Positions 8,560-18,032 of a stretch of DNA of 64,000 nt are shown piece by piece. The translations under genes and the position numbers were made by a program. Location of the stretch: NCBI GenBank assembly GCA_024195265.1, contig JAJLRJ010000016.1, positions 62,001-126,000 on the forward strand. Direction: 5' to 3'. Position 1 is the first letter of the stretch. Each line of letters begins with the position of its first letter. The notes beneath the pieces were generated by a model that did not search any database, was not told the origin of the DNA, and saw only the letters and a list, made by a program, of their open reading frames with translations. The DNA is from Dendrophyllia cribrosa. Lineage: Eukaryota > Cnidaria > Anthozoa > Scleractinia > Dendrophylliidae.

Positions 8560-11500
8560 ATGAAAAAACTTTTATTATTCTGTCTCTTGGCATGTTATGT
8601 GTCATCATTTGCACAGCAACAAAATGTTTCTGGTATAGTATCTGATAATTCAGGCCCACTACCGGGTGTTAGCATTCTTATCAAGGGAAGTTCCAGAGGT
8701 TATGTAACCGATTTTGATGGAAAATACAATTTGAAAGCCAATAAAGGTGATGTACTTATATTTACTTTCATTGGAATGAAAACTCAAGAAATTACTGTGA
8801 GTGATGACACTATTATTAATGTGGTATTAGTGGATGATTCTGAGTCTTTACAAGAAATTGTAGTAACGTCTATGGGGATCAAAAAAACTCAAAAATCTTT
8901 AGGTTATGCACAGTCAGAAGTTAAGGGAGGTAATTTAACGATGGCTAAAGAAACGGATGTTGTCACTTCTATTGCAGGTAAAGTTGCTGGTGTACAAATT
9001 TTAGGAGGTCCTGGTTCATCTTTTAGAAATGCAAGCGTGAGAGTAAGAGGAGTAAATTCTCTTAGAGGAGGTACTGCTGCATTTGTAGTAGATGGAACCT
9101 TTGTAGACTCTTCTGACGATATCAATATGGACGATGTAGAGACACTCTCTGTACTTAGAGGCCCTGCTGCTGTATCGTTATATGGATCTAGAGGTAGTAA
9201 TGGTATCATTTTAATTACTACTAAATCTGGTAAGAGAGGGGATATTGGTTTTGGAGTATCTATAAATCAAAATACTACTTTTGATCAAGTAGCGCTTTTA
9301 CCTGAGTATCAAAATGAATATGCAGGGGGAAGTTCTCAAACTAAACGCAGATATGTAAATGCAGAGGGTCAAGATTGGAACAAAGAACGAGATAAGGACA
9401 AGAAGCAATATGAAGTATTATACTACGGCGCAGATGAATCTTGGGGACCTAAGATTGATGGTAGGATGTATCGCCCTTGGTACAGTTGGTACAAAGGAAC
9501 CGAAGAATACGGTAAAGAAGTACCTCTTGAGGCGCATCCTAATAATGTAAAAGATTTCTTTGATACGGGTATCTCTACAAACACGAATATATCTCTGTCT
9601 AAAAACAGTGAAAAATATTTAGCAAGAATTTCTTATACCAATGTATATACTAAAGGTATTATACCCAATAGTAAAATGTATAAAAACTATTTAACTACCC
9701 GGTTAAAGTATAATTTATCAGATGAATTTTCTGCAGAAGTGAGTTTTACTTATAAAAAGAACCAGTATTATGGAAGACCCGCTGAGGGATATAGTCCAGG
9801 ACGAAGACAAAATGTAATGCAGGCTTTCAATCAGTGGTTTCAAAGACAATTAGATGTTAGTAAACTTAGGGATTACAGAAACAAAGATGGTAGTCTGAGA
9901 ACTTGGAATGTTAAATCTGCAAATGATCCTGCTCCAATGTATTGGAACTCGCCCTATTATGATTTATATGAAAATGTTCCCACAGATGACACTAACAGTT
10001 ACTACGGTTTTGCAAAGTTAGCTTATGAATTCAATGATAATTTTGAAGTTAGTGGTACCGTAAGAAAAAATTATGTAAAGAATATTTTTGAAAGAAAAGT
10101 ATCTAGTGGTGGATTGAAACAAGATTTTTTCTCCAGAGGGATTGCTTATAGGAATGAAGAGAATTATGAATTTTTATTATCTTATGACGATAAATTTATG
10201 AATGGTGATATTACCGTATCGGCTAACTTCGGTGGGCAAATTAGAATTCAAGAAAGACAATGGTTATATACGGCTACTAACGGGGGGCTTGCTTTTCCTA
10301 ATTTATTCCACATTTCTGCGTCTAGGGATAGACCTGGTACAGATAGTTTTATTAGTGAAAGACAAATAAATGGTCTTTATGCTACTGCAAACATCGGTTA
10401 TAAAGATTTTATTTTTGTTGATTTTTCTTTGAGAAATGATTGGTCTTCTACGTTGCCAAAAGAAAATAATTCTTATATGTATCCTTCTATAAATACAAGT
10501 TTTATATTTAGTGATTTGCTATCTGACCCTATAAGAGATGTTATCTCTTTTGGTAAATTGAGAGCGGCATGGGGTAAGGTAGGTACTGATGTTGCACCTT
10601 ATGAAGTTTCCATGAGTTACGTTACAGAAGGTATTTACGAAGGAAATTCAAAATTGCGTCTTCCCAGTACATTACCTAATAGTAATTTAAAACCCGCTTT
10701 ATCTTCTTCTCTAGAATTTGGTATTGATTTAAAATTTTTTAACGATAGATTCGGAATTGATTTTGGATGGTATCAGAATGATAATGTAGATCAAATTCTC
10801 TCTCTTGAGATTCCTCCAACATCAGGGTTTAATTCTGTTTTGACAAATGCAGGTAATATCCGTACCAGCGGTATAGAGTTAACTACTTATTGGATTCCTA
10901 TAAAAACTAATAATTTTTCTTGGGAAATGAATATAACTGCAGCGCAATCCAATACAGACATAATTTCATTGGCAGAAGGTCAAGATGCAATTCAATTATC
11001 ACGTGCCTATTGGGGCAGAGCTTATTTGTATGCTACTGTAGGTAAAAAATGGGGAAATATAAAAGGTAAAATGTTTACAAGAAATGATGAAGGTAGAATC
11101 ATTGTGAATGATAATGGTGTACCAATGACTGAAGACAATAAAGATGTCGGACAAATGTTACCTGATTTTACAGGTGGACTTGTAAATACGTTTACCTTTT
11201 TTAAAAATTTCACTCTAAAGGCCTCTATTGATTTTCAAAAGGGAGGTTTATTTTATTCAATTACTAATACCTATGTGCAATCTTCTGGTCTTGCTGCTAT
11301 CACTACGAGGGATGGTATAAGAGAGCATGGGATTGTAGTAAATGGTGTGACTGAAGATGGTAAAGAAAATACCAAAAGAGTCGATGCTAAATATTATTTC
11401 AAAGCACTTAGAAGTATTGCAGAGCATCATGCTTATGATGCGAGCTATGTTAAGTTTAGAGAATTAAGTTTAGCGTATAAACTTCCTGATTCTTTTGTAG

Positions 11501-11697
11501 AAAACTTGCATTTGCAAGGTGCTCAAGTAGCCTTTGTAATGAGAAATGTCGGTCTTTTATACTCTAATAGTCTCGGTTTGGATCCATCTGAAATTGAAAA
11601 AGATTGGAGTGGAACAGATGGGATACCTGCATGGCAAGAAGGTGGACAAAATCCCGGCGTAAGATCTTACGGTTTTAATATAAAATTTAATTTTTAA
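8560..11697 (+). CDS. SusC/RagA-type TonB-dependent outer-membrane transporter
   Basis: The 1045-residue SusC-like protein has a signal peptide (MKKLLLFCLLACYVSSFAQ), then a carboxypeptidase-regulatory domain at about 23-95 (NVSGIVSDNSGPLPGVSI, TDFDGKYNLKA). The TonB-box region (LQEIVVTSMGIKK) follows at about 98-110. The plug domain contains the SusC signature VRVRGVNSLRGGTAAFVVDG and ETLSVLRGPAAVSLYGSRGSNGIILITTK, then a 22-strand barrel ends in YGFNIKFNF. It imports a bulky substrate across the outer membrane with its SusD partner, whose gene starts 12 bases downstream. The substrate is unknown: no glycosidase or peptidase gene lies in the operon. A poor -7 match (TAATATTG, 8520-8527) is the only promoter candidate. 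Confidence 0.95.
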   Translation: MKKLLLFCLLACYVSSFAQQQNVSGIVSDNSGPLPGVSILIKGSSRGYVTDFDGKYNLKANKGDVLIFTFIGMKTQEITVSDDTIINVVLVDDSESLQEIVVTSMGIKKTQKSLGYAQSEVKGGNLTMAKETDVVTSIAGKVAGVQILGGPGSSFRNASVRVRGVNSLRGGTAAFVVDGTFVDSSDDINMDDVETLSVLRGPAAVSLYGSRGSNGIILITTKSGKRGDIGFGVSINQNTTFDQVALLPEYQNEYAGGSSQTKRRYVNAEGQDWNKERDKDKKQYEVLYYGADESWGPKIDGRMYRPWYSWYKGTEEYGKEVPLEAHPNNVKDFFDTGISTNTNISLSKNSEKYLARISYTNVYTKGIIPNSKMYKNYLTTRLKYNLSDEFSAEVSFTYKKNQYYGRPAEGYSPGRRQNVMQAFNQWFQRQLDVSKLRDYRNKDGSLRTWNVKSANDPAPMYWNSPYYDLYENVPTDDTNSYYGFAKLAYEFNDNFEVSGTVRKNYVKNIFERKVSSGGLKQDFFSRGIAYRNEENYEFLLSYDDKFMNGDITVSANFGGQIRIQERQWLYTATNGGLAFPNLFHISASRDRPGTDSFISERQINGLYATANIGYKDFIFVDFSLRNDWSSTLPKENNSYMYPSINTSFIFSDLLSDPIRDVISFGKLRAAWGKVGTDVAPYEVSMSYVTEGIYEGNSKLRLPSTLPNSNLKPALSSSLEFGIDLKFFNDRFGIDFGWYQNDNVDQILSLEIPPTSGFNSVLTNAGNIRTSGIELTTYWIPIKTNNFSWEMNITAAQSNTDIISLAEGQDAIQLSRAYWGRAYLYATVGKKWGNIKGKMFTRNDEGRIIVNDNGVPMTEDNKDVGQMLPDFTGGLVNTFTFFKNFTLKASIDFQKGGLFYSITNTYVQSSGLAAITTRDGIREHGIVVNGVTEDGKENTKRVDAKYYFKALRSIAEHHAYDASYVKFRELSLAYKLPDSFVENLHLQGAQVAFVMRNVGLLYSNSLGLDPSEIEKDWSGTDGIPAWQEGGQNPGVRSYGFNIKFNF

Positions 11698-11708
11698 TAA
11701 CAACAACA

Positions 11709-13178
11709 ATGAAAAATATATTTAAATTATTTAGTGTCAGTGTAATTGTTTTTATATCTTTATTCTCTTGTGGTAAATTTGAAGATGATTTAAATACGAA
11801 TCCTAATCAACCTATACTACCTTATATGAATGGTTTTATAACCCATTCTATAGAATATATAGCTGAACCCTATTTTCAATGGGTATCTCTTTTGTACGCT
11901 CAACAGCTATCACAAATTACCTATACTGATGCTTCCAGATACAACCAAAAAAGAGGGGATTATGGTGGGGCTTATCGAACTTTAAAAACAATTCAGAAAA
12001 TCATTGAATTGAATTTAGATGCTAAAACCAAATCTTTACCAAATGTATTGGAAGGAGGTTCTAGTGAATATCAAATTGCAGTGGCTAAGATTCTAAAATC
12101 TTACTGTTTTCTTTTAATTACAGATATATTCGGTGCTATTCCTTACTCTGAAGCGCTTAAAGGAGATGGTGAAGAGGGTAAAGATAGGAATATTTCCCCT
12201 AAATTTGATAGTCAAAAAGATGTTTATACAGGGATCTTTAAAGAATTAGATGAGGCAATAAAATTGCTTGAAGATAATCCAGATAGTAAGATAAATGGAG
12301 ATATTCTTTTTTATGGTGATATAGATAAATGGAAAGCTTTTGCAAATTCTGTAGGTGTTATTGCCTCTCTGAGATTGTCTGATGTAGAGGAAGCAACAGC
12401 TAGAACTGAATTTAAGAAATATGTGGGTGGTGCAGCAGATTTTGATATTAAGTATAACTATTTACCTGAAACTAATAACCAAAACCCATGGTATGAAAAT
12501 TATCTTACCAGAGAAGATTATGCTGTAAGTAAGCCTATGGTAGATAAGCTAAAAGCATTTAACGACCCAAGATTGACTGTATATGCGAATAAATCTCCTA
12601 ACAAAGGAGATTATGTAGGAATGATATATGGTCATAAACCTTCTGACGCAGTTGCAAAAGATGTATCTTTTATTGGTAGTCATCTCAGAAGACAAAATTC
12701 TCCATCTTATATAATTACCAAATCTCAAATATTATTCTCTAAGGCAGAGGCAGCTCAAAGAGGTTTTATAAGTGGCAGTGCAAAAGACTTTTATGAAAAA
12801 GCTATTAAAGCCTCTTTTGAACAATGGGGCTTATCAGAAAAAAGTAATAAATATATTGCACAGCCTATTGTTCAGTACAATGCTTCAGAATGGAAAAGAA
12901 GTATAGGTGAACAAAAATGGATTGCTTTATTTTTACAAGGACAGGAAGCTTGGTCAGAATGGAGAAGATTAGATTTTCCAAAATTATCTCCTCCAGTAGG
13001 TACTCTAAATCTAAATGAAAATGGGGGTATTCCCGTAAGAAAAGGGTATCCTGATTTTGAAATGAATCTCAATAAAAAGAACTACGATAAAGCGGTTCAA
13101 GATTTTCTAGGTGGTGAAGCTAATGATCATTTAAGCACAAGAGTATGGTGGGATACTACTAAAAATCACGGAGAATAA
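11709..13178 (+). CDS. SusD/RagB-type surface lipoprotein
   Basis: The 489-residue protein starts with a lipoprotein signal (FSVSVIVFISLFSCGKFEDD; the cysteine is the lipid site). It has SusD-like helices of the tetratricopeptide type (KILKSYCFLLITDIFGAIPYSEAL, DVYTGIFKELDEAIKLL) and the conserved C-terminal region EQKWIALFLQGQEAWSEWRR. SusD-like proteins form the lid of the SusC barrel and bind substrate at the cell surface. The GAIPYSEAL and EAWSEWRR motifs are those of the SusD/RagB superfamily. It lies between susC and a third lipoprotein gene. Confidence 0.93.
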   Translation: MKNIFKLFSVSVIVFISLFSCGKFEDDLNTNPNQPILPYMNGFITHSIEYIAEPYFQWVSLLYAQQLSQITYTDASRYNQKRGDYGGAYRTLKTIQKIIELNLDAKTKSLPNVLEGGSSEYQIAVAKILKSYCFLLITDIFGAIPYSEALKGDGEEGKDRNISPKFDSQKDVYTGIFKELDEAIKLLEDNPDSKINGDILFYGDIDKWKAFANSVGVIASLRLSDVEEATARTEFKKYVGGAADFDIKYNYLPETNNQNPWYENYLTREDYAVSKPMVDKLKAFNDPRLTVYANKSPNKGDYVGMIYGHKPSDAVAKDVSFIGSHLRRQNSPSYIITKSQILFSKAEAAQRGFISGSAKDFYEKAIKASFEQWGLSEKSNKYIAQPIVQYNASEWKRSIGEQKWIALFLQGQEAWSEWRRLDFPKLSPPVGTLNLNENGGIPVRKGYPDFEMNLNKKNYDKAVQDFLGGEANDHLSTRVWWDTTKNHGE

Positions 13179-13201
13179 TAATAATAATTAATACTCAAAA
13201 A

Positions 13202-14530
13202 ATGACAAAAAAATTTATTACAGGAATTGTAACAATACTATTTTTAACTTCTTGCATAGAAAAAGAAGATTTACTGGGTACTGTTACCACTAAAACAAGT
13301 GTGAGTGCGGAGAATATCACCTTATATGATTCAGATTATGAATTTGAAATTACCAATTCTAAAGAGGTAAGTAGTTCTAGATATGTTGTATATGTAGGGA
13401 AAAAGGTTAGTGAAGACGATGATGGAAATGATGTTATGGAGTATGAAGAAGTATCAAAAGGTGACTTGAAGTTTTCTGGTAAAAAAGCGAAGCTACCCAT
13501 CAATGGTTCTTTTAACCCCTCCGGTACATCAATAACTGATTATCTTAAAAGTAAATACTTGCACGAATACGAATTTAAAATGGAGTTATTTTCTACGGTA
13601 GATGGAGTAGAATCCAGACAGGACTTTAGCATTTATATGGTAAGCGCTATTGCTATTCCTAGTAATAAGAAATTACAAGGAATAATTGAATCTAAAGAAG
13701 AATTTGAATTTAGTTATAAAATTGCTACCACATCTGATGTGACAATGGATGAAGTAAAACTACATTACAAAATTGTTCCTAAAGGCACCTCGAAGGAAGA
13801 TGCTGAAAAAATTGTTTATCAAGAGGTAAGTGCCGCTGTTAAAACTGCTCTGGGGACTTTTAAGAAAAAAGGTAAGTTTAGCAAAAAGTTAAAAAAGGGA
13901 GATATTGTAAGTCTTTTAAATGCTAAATTAAATGATGTAGTCCATTATAAATTTGTTATCAAAAAAGGAGAAATTGAAGACAGTGTGGAGAAATCTTTTA
14001 CTGTGAAAAGTCAAATATTAATGGATAGTGAGAAAATTACTTTTAGTGATATAGTATCAAAAGTAAAAGATGTTGATGGAAATTATCATTCTGTTTACAA
14101 TTTATACCCTCAAAAATTAAATGATAAAGAAGGACATTTTAAATTAGAACTTTCAGGTACAAACATAATAGCTGTAAGCAATACTGCCTCTTTGCCAAAG
14201 GGTGCTACTCGTGAGTCAAAACATACACCACAATTGGTAAAAATGAGTGGAGTTGTTGCTGATAAGTTTAAAGCCGGCGATTTAATTAAAATTAGAAAGG
14301 AGTTTAATGATACATCTTCTAAGATTACACAATTCATTGCTAAAAAAGGTGATGCGTATATCTACAAAGTAATTATAGCTAATGAAGTTACCAAAAAAGA
14401 TAAAACTAAAGAAATTAAAGAGAGAGAGTACTATGGTGTTATGCTTATAAATGAGGTTACTAAAACCATCAAAGATGGAAAGGCAAATCATTCAGTCAGT
14501 GTTTCCATGAGAAATGGATATATAAAATAA
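13202..14530 (+). CDS. Surface lipoprotein of the susCD operon, unknown function
   Basis: The 442-residue protein begins with a lipoprotein signal (ITGIVTILFLTSCIEKEDLLG). What follows is rich in beta strand and lysine, with no family I recognise. Features are acidic stretches (SEDDDGNDVMEYEEVS) and at least three segments resembling immunoglobulin-like sandwiches (ENITLYDSDYEFEI, LHYKIVPKGTSKEDAE, VHYKFVIKKG). It starts 23 bases after susD and ends just before a strong terminator, so it is the last gene of the operon. By position it is likely a SusE/SusF-like accessory binding protein, but that is inference. Its tandem sandwiches suggest binding rather than catalysis. Confidence 0.75.
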   Translation: MTKKFITGIVTILFLTSCIEKEDLLGTVTTKTSVSAENITLYDSDYEFEITNSKEVSSSRYVVYVGKKVSEDDDGNDVMEYEEVSKGDLKFSGKKAKLPINGSFNPSGTSITDYLKSKYLHEYEFKMELFSTVDGVESRQDFSIYMVSAIAIPSNKKLQGIIESKEEFEFSYKIATTSDVTMDEVKLHYKIVPKGTSKEDAEKIVYQEVSAAVKTALGTFKKKGKFSKKLKKGDIVSLLNAKLNDVVHYKFVIKKGEIEDSVEKSFTVKSQILMDSEKITFSDIVSKVKDVDGNYHSVYNLYPQKLNDKEGHFKLELSGTNIIAVSNTASLPKGATRESKHTPQLVKMSGVVADKFKAGDLIKIRKEFNDTSSKITQFIAKKGDAYIYKVIIANEVTKKDKTKEIKEREYYGVMLINEVTKTIKDGKANHSVSVSMRNGYIK

Positions 14531-14557
14531 TATTCCTATACGTGTTAATTTGGGCTT

Positions 14558-14589
14558 GGAAAGCCGAACTTTTAAAGGTTCGGCTTTCC
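14558..14589 (+). terminator. Rho-independent terminator of the susCD operon
   Basis: A perfect 12-base-pair stem (GGAAAGCCGAAC with GTTCGGCTTTCC) encloses an 8-base loop and is followed by TTGTTT. It lies 28 bases after the stop of the last operon gene. Confidence 0.85.
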
Positions 14590-14627
14590 TTGTTTAAAAC
14601 CATTTACATAACAATAAAAAAAATAGT

Positions 14628-15074
14628 TTATTGTCGGCATTTGTCTTTAAAAAATTCAGTTAAAAGTTCACTACATTTTTCTTGCAATATGCCTCCTACT
14701 ATTTTTGTTTTAGGATGTAGAGTTATTCCTTGCTTTAAAAACCCTTTTTGAGAATCGGAAGCACCATATACAATTTTACCAATTTTAGACCAATACGATG
14801 CCCCTATACACATAGAACAAGGTTCAAGAGTAACGTATAGAGTTGCCTGTGATAAATATTTACTTTGTAAATAGTTACAAGCACTTGTAAAGGCTATCAT
14901 TTCAGCGTGGGCAGTTGGATCTTGTAATTGTTCTGTGAGATTGTGCGTTTGTGCAATGATTTTATTATTCACCACTATAACCGATCCAATAGGTATTTCC
15001 CCTTTATCAAAAGCGATTTTTGCTTGTTGTAGTGCTTTTCGCATAAAATAAATATCACTAAATGGTATCATCAT
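14628..15074 (-). CDS. tadA: tRNA adenosine(34) deaminase-type nucleoside deaminase
   Basis: The 148-residue cytidine-deaminase-fold protein has the zinc motifs of TadA: the HAE motif in DPTAHAEMIAF (zinc ligand and proton shuttle) and PCSMCIGA (two cysteine ligands). Length and the flanking IPIGSVIVVNNKIIAQTHN fit the enzyme that converts adenosine to inosine at tRNA position 34. Guanine deaminase is an alternative in the same superfamily but is less likely. It is divergent from dxs and is read toward the susCD terminator. Confidence 0.88.
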   Translation of the reverse strand: MMIPFSDIYFMRKALQQAKIAFDKGEIPIGSVIVVNNKIIAQTHNLTEQLQDPTAHAEMIAFTSACNYLQSKYLSQATLYVTLEPCSMCIGASYWSKIGKIVYGASDSQKGFLKQGITLHPKTKIVGGILQEKCSELLTEFFKDKCRQ

Positions 15075-15114
15075 AATGATAGCAAAAGTAACCTAATTAT
15101 ATAAGGAATTTAAT

Positions 15115-15122
15115 TATTTTTG
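15115..15122 (+). promoter_or_regulatory. -7 element upstream of dxs
   Basis: TATTTTTG matches TAnnTTTG exactly and ends only 7 bases before the dxs ATG at 15130. Transcription would then start about at the initiation codon, giving a leaderless or nearly leaderless mRNA. Confidence 0.45.
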
Positions 15123-15129
15123 TCCCACT

Positions 15130-16869
15130 ATGAAATATCAGCTACTGGACCACATAAATACACCCAGTGATTTAAAAACGTTATCTATAAAACAGCTGCC
15201 CAAACTTGCCCAAGCGTTACGCGATTTTATACTAAAGGCAGAATCTGCTAAGCAGGGACATATAGAGGCAAGTTTTGGTGTTGTAGAATTAAGCCTTGCC
15301 CTACATTATGTCTTTGACACTCCCAAAGATTTATTAGTTTGGGACGTAGGGCACCAGTGTTATTCTCATAAAATCCTTACAGGACGCAAATCTTTTTTTA
15401 AAAATATTAGACAATATAAAGGCATTAGTGGTTTTCCAAAAATAGATGAGAGTATTTATGATGCTTTTGGCACAGGACATTCTTCTACTTCTTTATCCGC
15501 AGTGCTGGGTATGGCAATAGCAAATGCTCTACAAGGCAAAGATACTGAACATATTGCGGTAATTGGAGATGCTTCTATTGTTTCAGGTATGGCTCTTGAG
15601 GCGCTTAATCACGCCTTATCTACTAAGGGTATACAGATACTGATTATCCTTAATGATAACGGCACAGGAATAGATACCACAGTTGGTGCTTTGAAAGTAT
15701 TTTTGAATTATCTCAAAAATAAATCATCACAAATAACTTTTAAACCTAATGAAGATATAGAATTTACTTATTCTGGAGTGATAGACGGGCATAATATAAC
15801 GACATTAATAAAACATTTACAGCAATTACAAAAAACAAAAGGCCTTCGTTTGTTACACATCAAAACTAATAAGGGGCATGGTTTAACTACTAAAAAAAAG
15901 AAAATAACTTCTCTGCCTTCCAAGAATTTTACCAACTACCAAGATGTTTTTGGGCTTACCTTATTAGAACTTGCCAAAGCAAATAAACATATAATAGGCA
16001 TTACCCCTGCTATGGTAAGCGGTAGCTCTCTACACTATTTAATGGAGGCTTTTCCGAATAGATGTTTTGATGTAGGTATTGCTGAACAGCACGCTGTAAC
16101 ATTTGCTGCAGGCATGGCAACACAAGGACTTACAGTGTTTTGCGTTTTATATAGCACTTTCGCTCAAAGAGCTTATGATCAAATTCTTCACGATGTATGC
16201 CTACAAAAATTACCTGTAATATTTTGTTTAGACAGAGCTGGGTTTGTAGGTGAAGACGGAGCAACTCATCACGGAGTATTTGATATTAGTTTTTTAAGAT
16301 CTTTTCCCAATATGACTCTTGCATGCCCTATGAATGAAATAGAGTTGAGAAATTTATTATACACTGCTCAAATTGGCCTAAATCAGCCTATAGCAATTCG
16401 CTATCCACGTGGAAAAGGAACTATCCTCAACTGGCAACAACCTCTTAAAACGATTCCAATAGGCAATAACCTTTGGTTACGAAAAGGCAGCCGTATAGTA
16501 GTGGTATCTACAGGAATTATCAGCAATCGTCTTGCCAAAATTATTGAAAAACTAGAATTTTCTAAAAGAGAACAGATTAGCCATTTACATTGTATTTTTG
16601 TAAAACCCCTAGATGAACAAAAATTAACAGAATGCTTTGAGAATCATCAATATGTGCTTACTGCAGAAGAGGGCATTCTTAAGGGAGGATTTGGCAGTGC
16701 TATCATGGAATTTGCTCAAGAAAAAAAATATTATTTACCCATCAAATCTCTTGGTATTCCAGATGCGTTTATACCTCACGGAGATTTAGAAAATATTTAT
16801 AAAAGCATTGGTATAGACGATAATTCATTGAAAAAACTATTATTAGATACTCTCAAAAGTTATGATTAA
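15130..16869 (+). CDS. dxs: 1-deoxy-D-xylulose-5-phosphate synthase
   Basis: The 579-residue thiamine-diphosphate enzyme condenses pyruvate and glyceraldehyde 3-phosphate to DXP. Landmarks are HIEASFGVVELSLALHYVF, VWDVGHQCYSHKILTGR, GTGHSSTSLSAVLGMA, the diphosphate motif GDASIVSGMALEALNHA...ILNDN, DVGIAEQHAVTFAAGMA with the catalytic glutamate, and the transketolase C-domain. The motif has GDA where most homologues have GDG. The protein is about 40 residues shorter than E. coli Dxs, as I recall for flavobacterial forms. Because mvaD of the mevalonate pathway is also present (43532-44608), DXP here may serve thiamine and pyridoxal phosphate rather than isoprenoids; that is inference. It overlaps the next gene by 8 bases. 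Confidence 0.93.
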   Translation: MKYQLLDHINTPSDLKTLSIKQLPKLAQALRDFILKAESAKQGHIEASFGVVELSLALHYVFDTPKDLLVWDVGHQCYSHKILTGRKSFFKNIRQYKGISGFPKIDESIYDAFGTGHSSTSLSAVLGMAIANALQGKDTEHIAVIGDASIVSGMALEALNHALSTKGIQILIILNDNGTGIDTTVGALKVFLNYLKNKSSQITFKPNEDIEFTYSGVIDGHNITTLIKHLQQLQKTKGLRLLHIKTNKGHGLTTKKKKITSLPSKNFTNYQDVFGLTLLELAKANKHIIGITPAMVSGSSLHYLMEAFPNRCFDVGIAEQHAVTFAAGMATQGLTVFCVLYSTFAQRAYDQILHDVCLQKLPVIFCLDRAGFVGEDGATHHGVFDISFLRSFPNMTLACPMNEIELRNLLYTAQIGLNQPIAIRYPRGKGTILNWQQPLKTIPIGNNLWLRKGSRIVVVSTGIISNRLAKIIEKLEFSKREQISHLHCIFVKPLDEQKLTECFENHQYVLTAEEGILKGGFGSAIMEFAQEKKYYLPIKSLGIPDAFIPHGDLENIYKSIGIDDNSLKKLLLDTLKSYD

Positions 16870-17785
16870 AGATCTAAAAATAAAAAATTTATATATCATC
16901 TTAATAGTTTTTTTAAATCCAATTATTCTTGTTGCACAACAAATCAAGATACCTAAGTACTGGATACAAAAAAGAAAAATAAGTATTTTGGTTACACAAA
17001 ACACTTTCATAAATTGGGTTGCAGGAGGTAATAATTCCATCGCTGGTATCGTCTCATTTCTTTGGAATTATGATTATCGAAAAGAACACCTATTTTGGAA
17101 TAATAAAATAGAGGGTCGTTATGGAATAAACAAAAAAGAGGATATAAATCCTCAAAAAACAGAAGATGTATTTAGATTAGAATCTACCTATGGTTACCAA
17201 AGAAATGAAAAATCTAATTGGTACTACTCAGCAAAATTTTCTCTGATAACTCAATTTGCACAAGGGTATAAATATCCCAATACAAAAACAAGTATATCAG
17301 ATTTTTTTGCCCCTGCGTATGTATTTCTTGGATTAGGAACACAATTTACCTCAACTAGCAAAAAAACAAAAATCTACCTATCGCCCTTTACTACAAAAAC
17401 AACTTTTGTTACAAACCAACGTCTAGCAGACAATGGAGCCTATGGAGTTAAAAAAGCTGTTAAAGATGAAAAAGGTAATATCATTTTACGTGGAGAGAAT
17501 ATAAAGATAGAGTTTGGAACACAGTTCTCTGTAGAATTGATACACCAAATAATGAAAAATATACAACTTTGGAATAAAGCAATGCTTTATTCAGATTATC
17601 TTAATAATTATGGAACAATAGATATTGATTGGCAATGCAAATTAAAATTCACTGTCAACACCAATGTAGAGGCAAGTCTTTCTGTACACGTTATTTATGA
17701 TGAAGATAGTAAAGACAAAAAAGATGGAATCGCCAAAGTACAATTAAAACAAATATTAGGAATAGGATTTTCTTATTCTTTTTGA
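16862..17785 (+). CDS. DUF3078 family protein, probable outer-membrane protein
   Basis: The 307-residue protein has a signal peptide (NLYIILIVFLNPIILVAQQ) and then the DUF3078 pattern: NTFINWVAGGNNSIAGIVSF, a WNNKIEGRYGINK strand, DFFAPAYVFLGLGTQF, and a closing strand ILGIGFSYSF. The aromatic final residue and alternating strands suggest an outer-membrane barrel. The family is restricted to Bacteroidota and has no known function. It overlaps dxs by 8 bases and is probably translated from the same mRNA. Confidence 0.8.
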   Translation: MIKDLKIKNLYIILIVFLNPIILVAQQIKIPKYWIQKRKISILVTQNTFINWVAGGNNSIAGIVSFLWNYDYRKEHLFWNNKIEGRYGINKKEDINPQKTEDVFRLESTYGYQRNEKSNWYYSAKFSLITQFAQGYKYPNTKTSISDFFAPAYVFLGLGTQFTSTSKKTKIYLSPFTTKTTFVTNQRLADNGAYGVKKAVKDEKGNIILRGENIKIEFGTQFSVELIHQIMKNIQLWNKAMLYSDYLNNYGTIDIDWQCKLKFTVNTNVEASLSVHVIYDEDSKDKKDGIAKVQLKQILGIGFSYSF

Positions 17786-17854
17786 AGTTTAACCTAAATA
17801 AAAGAAAATATTTTATTGTGAATTATACATTTCAATCATTTTTATAATATTTTA

Positions 17855-17862
17855 TACCTTTG
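17855..17862 (+). promoter_or_regulatory. -7 promoter element upstream of the TauE-like gene
   Basis: TACCTTTG matches TAnnTTTG. It lies about 170 bases before the ATG at 18033, so the transcript would carry a long AT-rich leader in which I see no clear structure. No -33 TTTG stands at the right spacing. Confidence 0.35.
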
Positions 17863-18032
17863 TTGAAATGCAATACTTAAATTAATAATTTGAGTTTAAC
17901 GAAAATAATCGCTCAATTGACTACCAAAATAAAATTAAACCTTGTAAAAATAATTTGTTTTTAGAAATATATGTATCTTGGAAAATATTACTACTATGGT
18001 AAATTTCAAATGCAATAAAATTAAAATAATTT

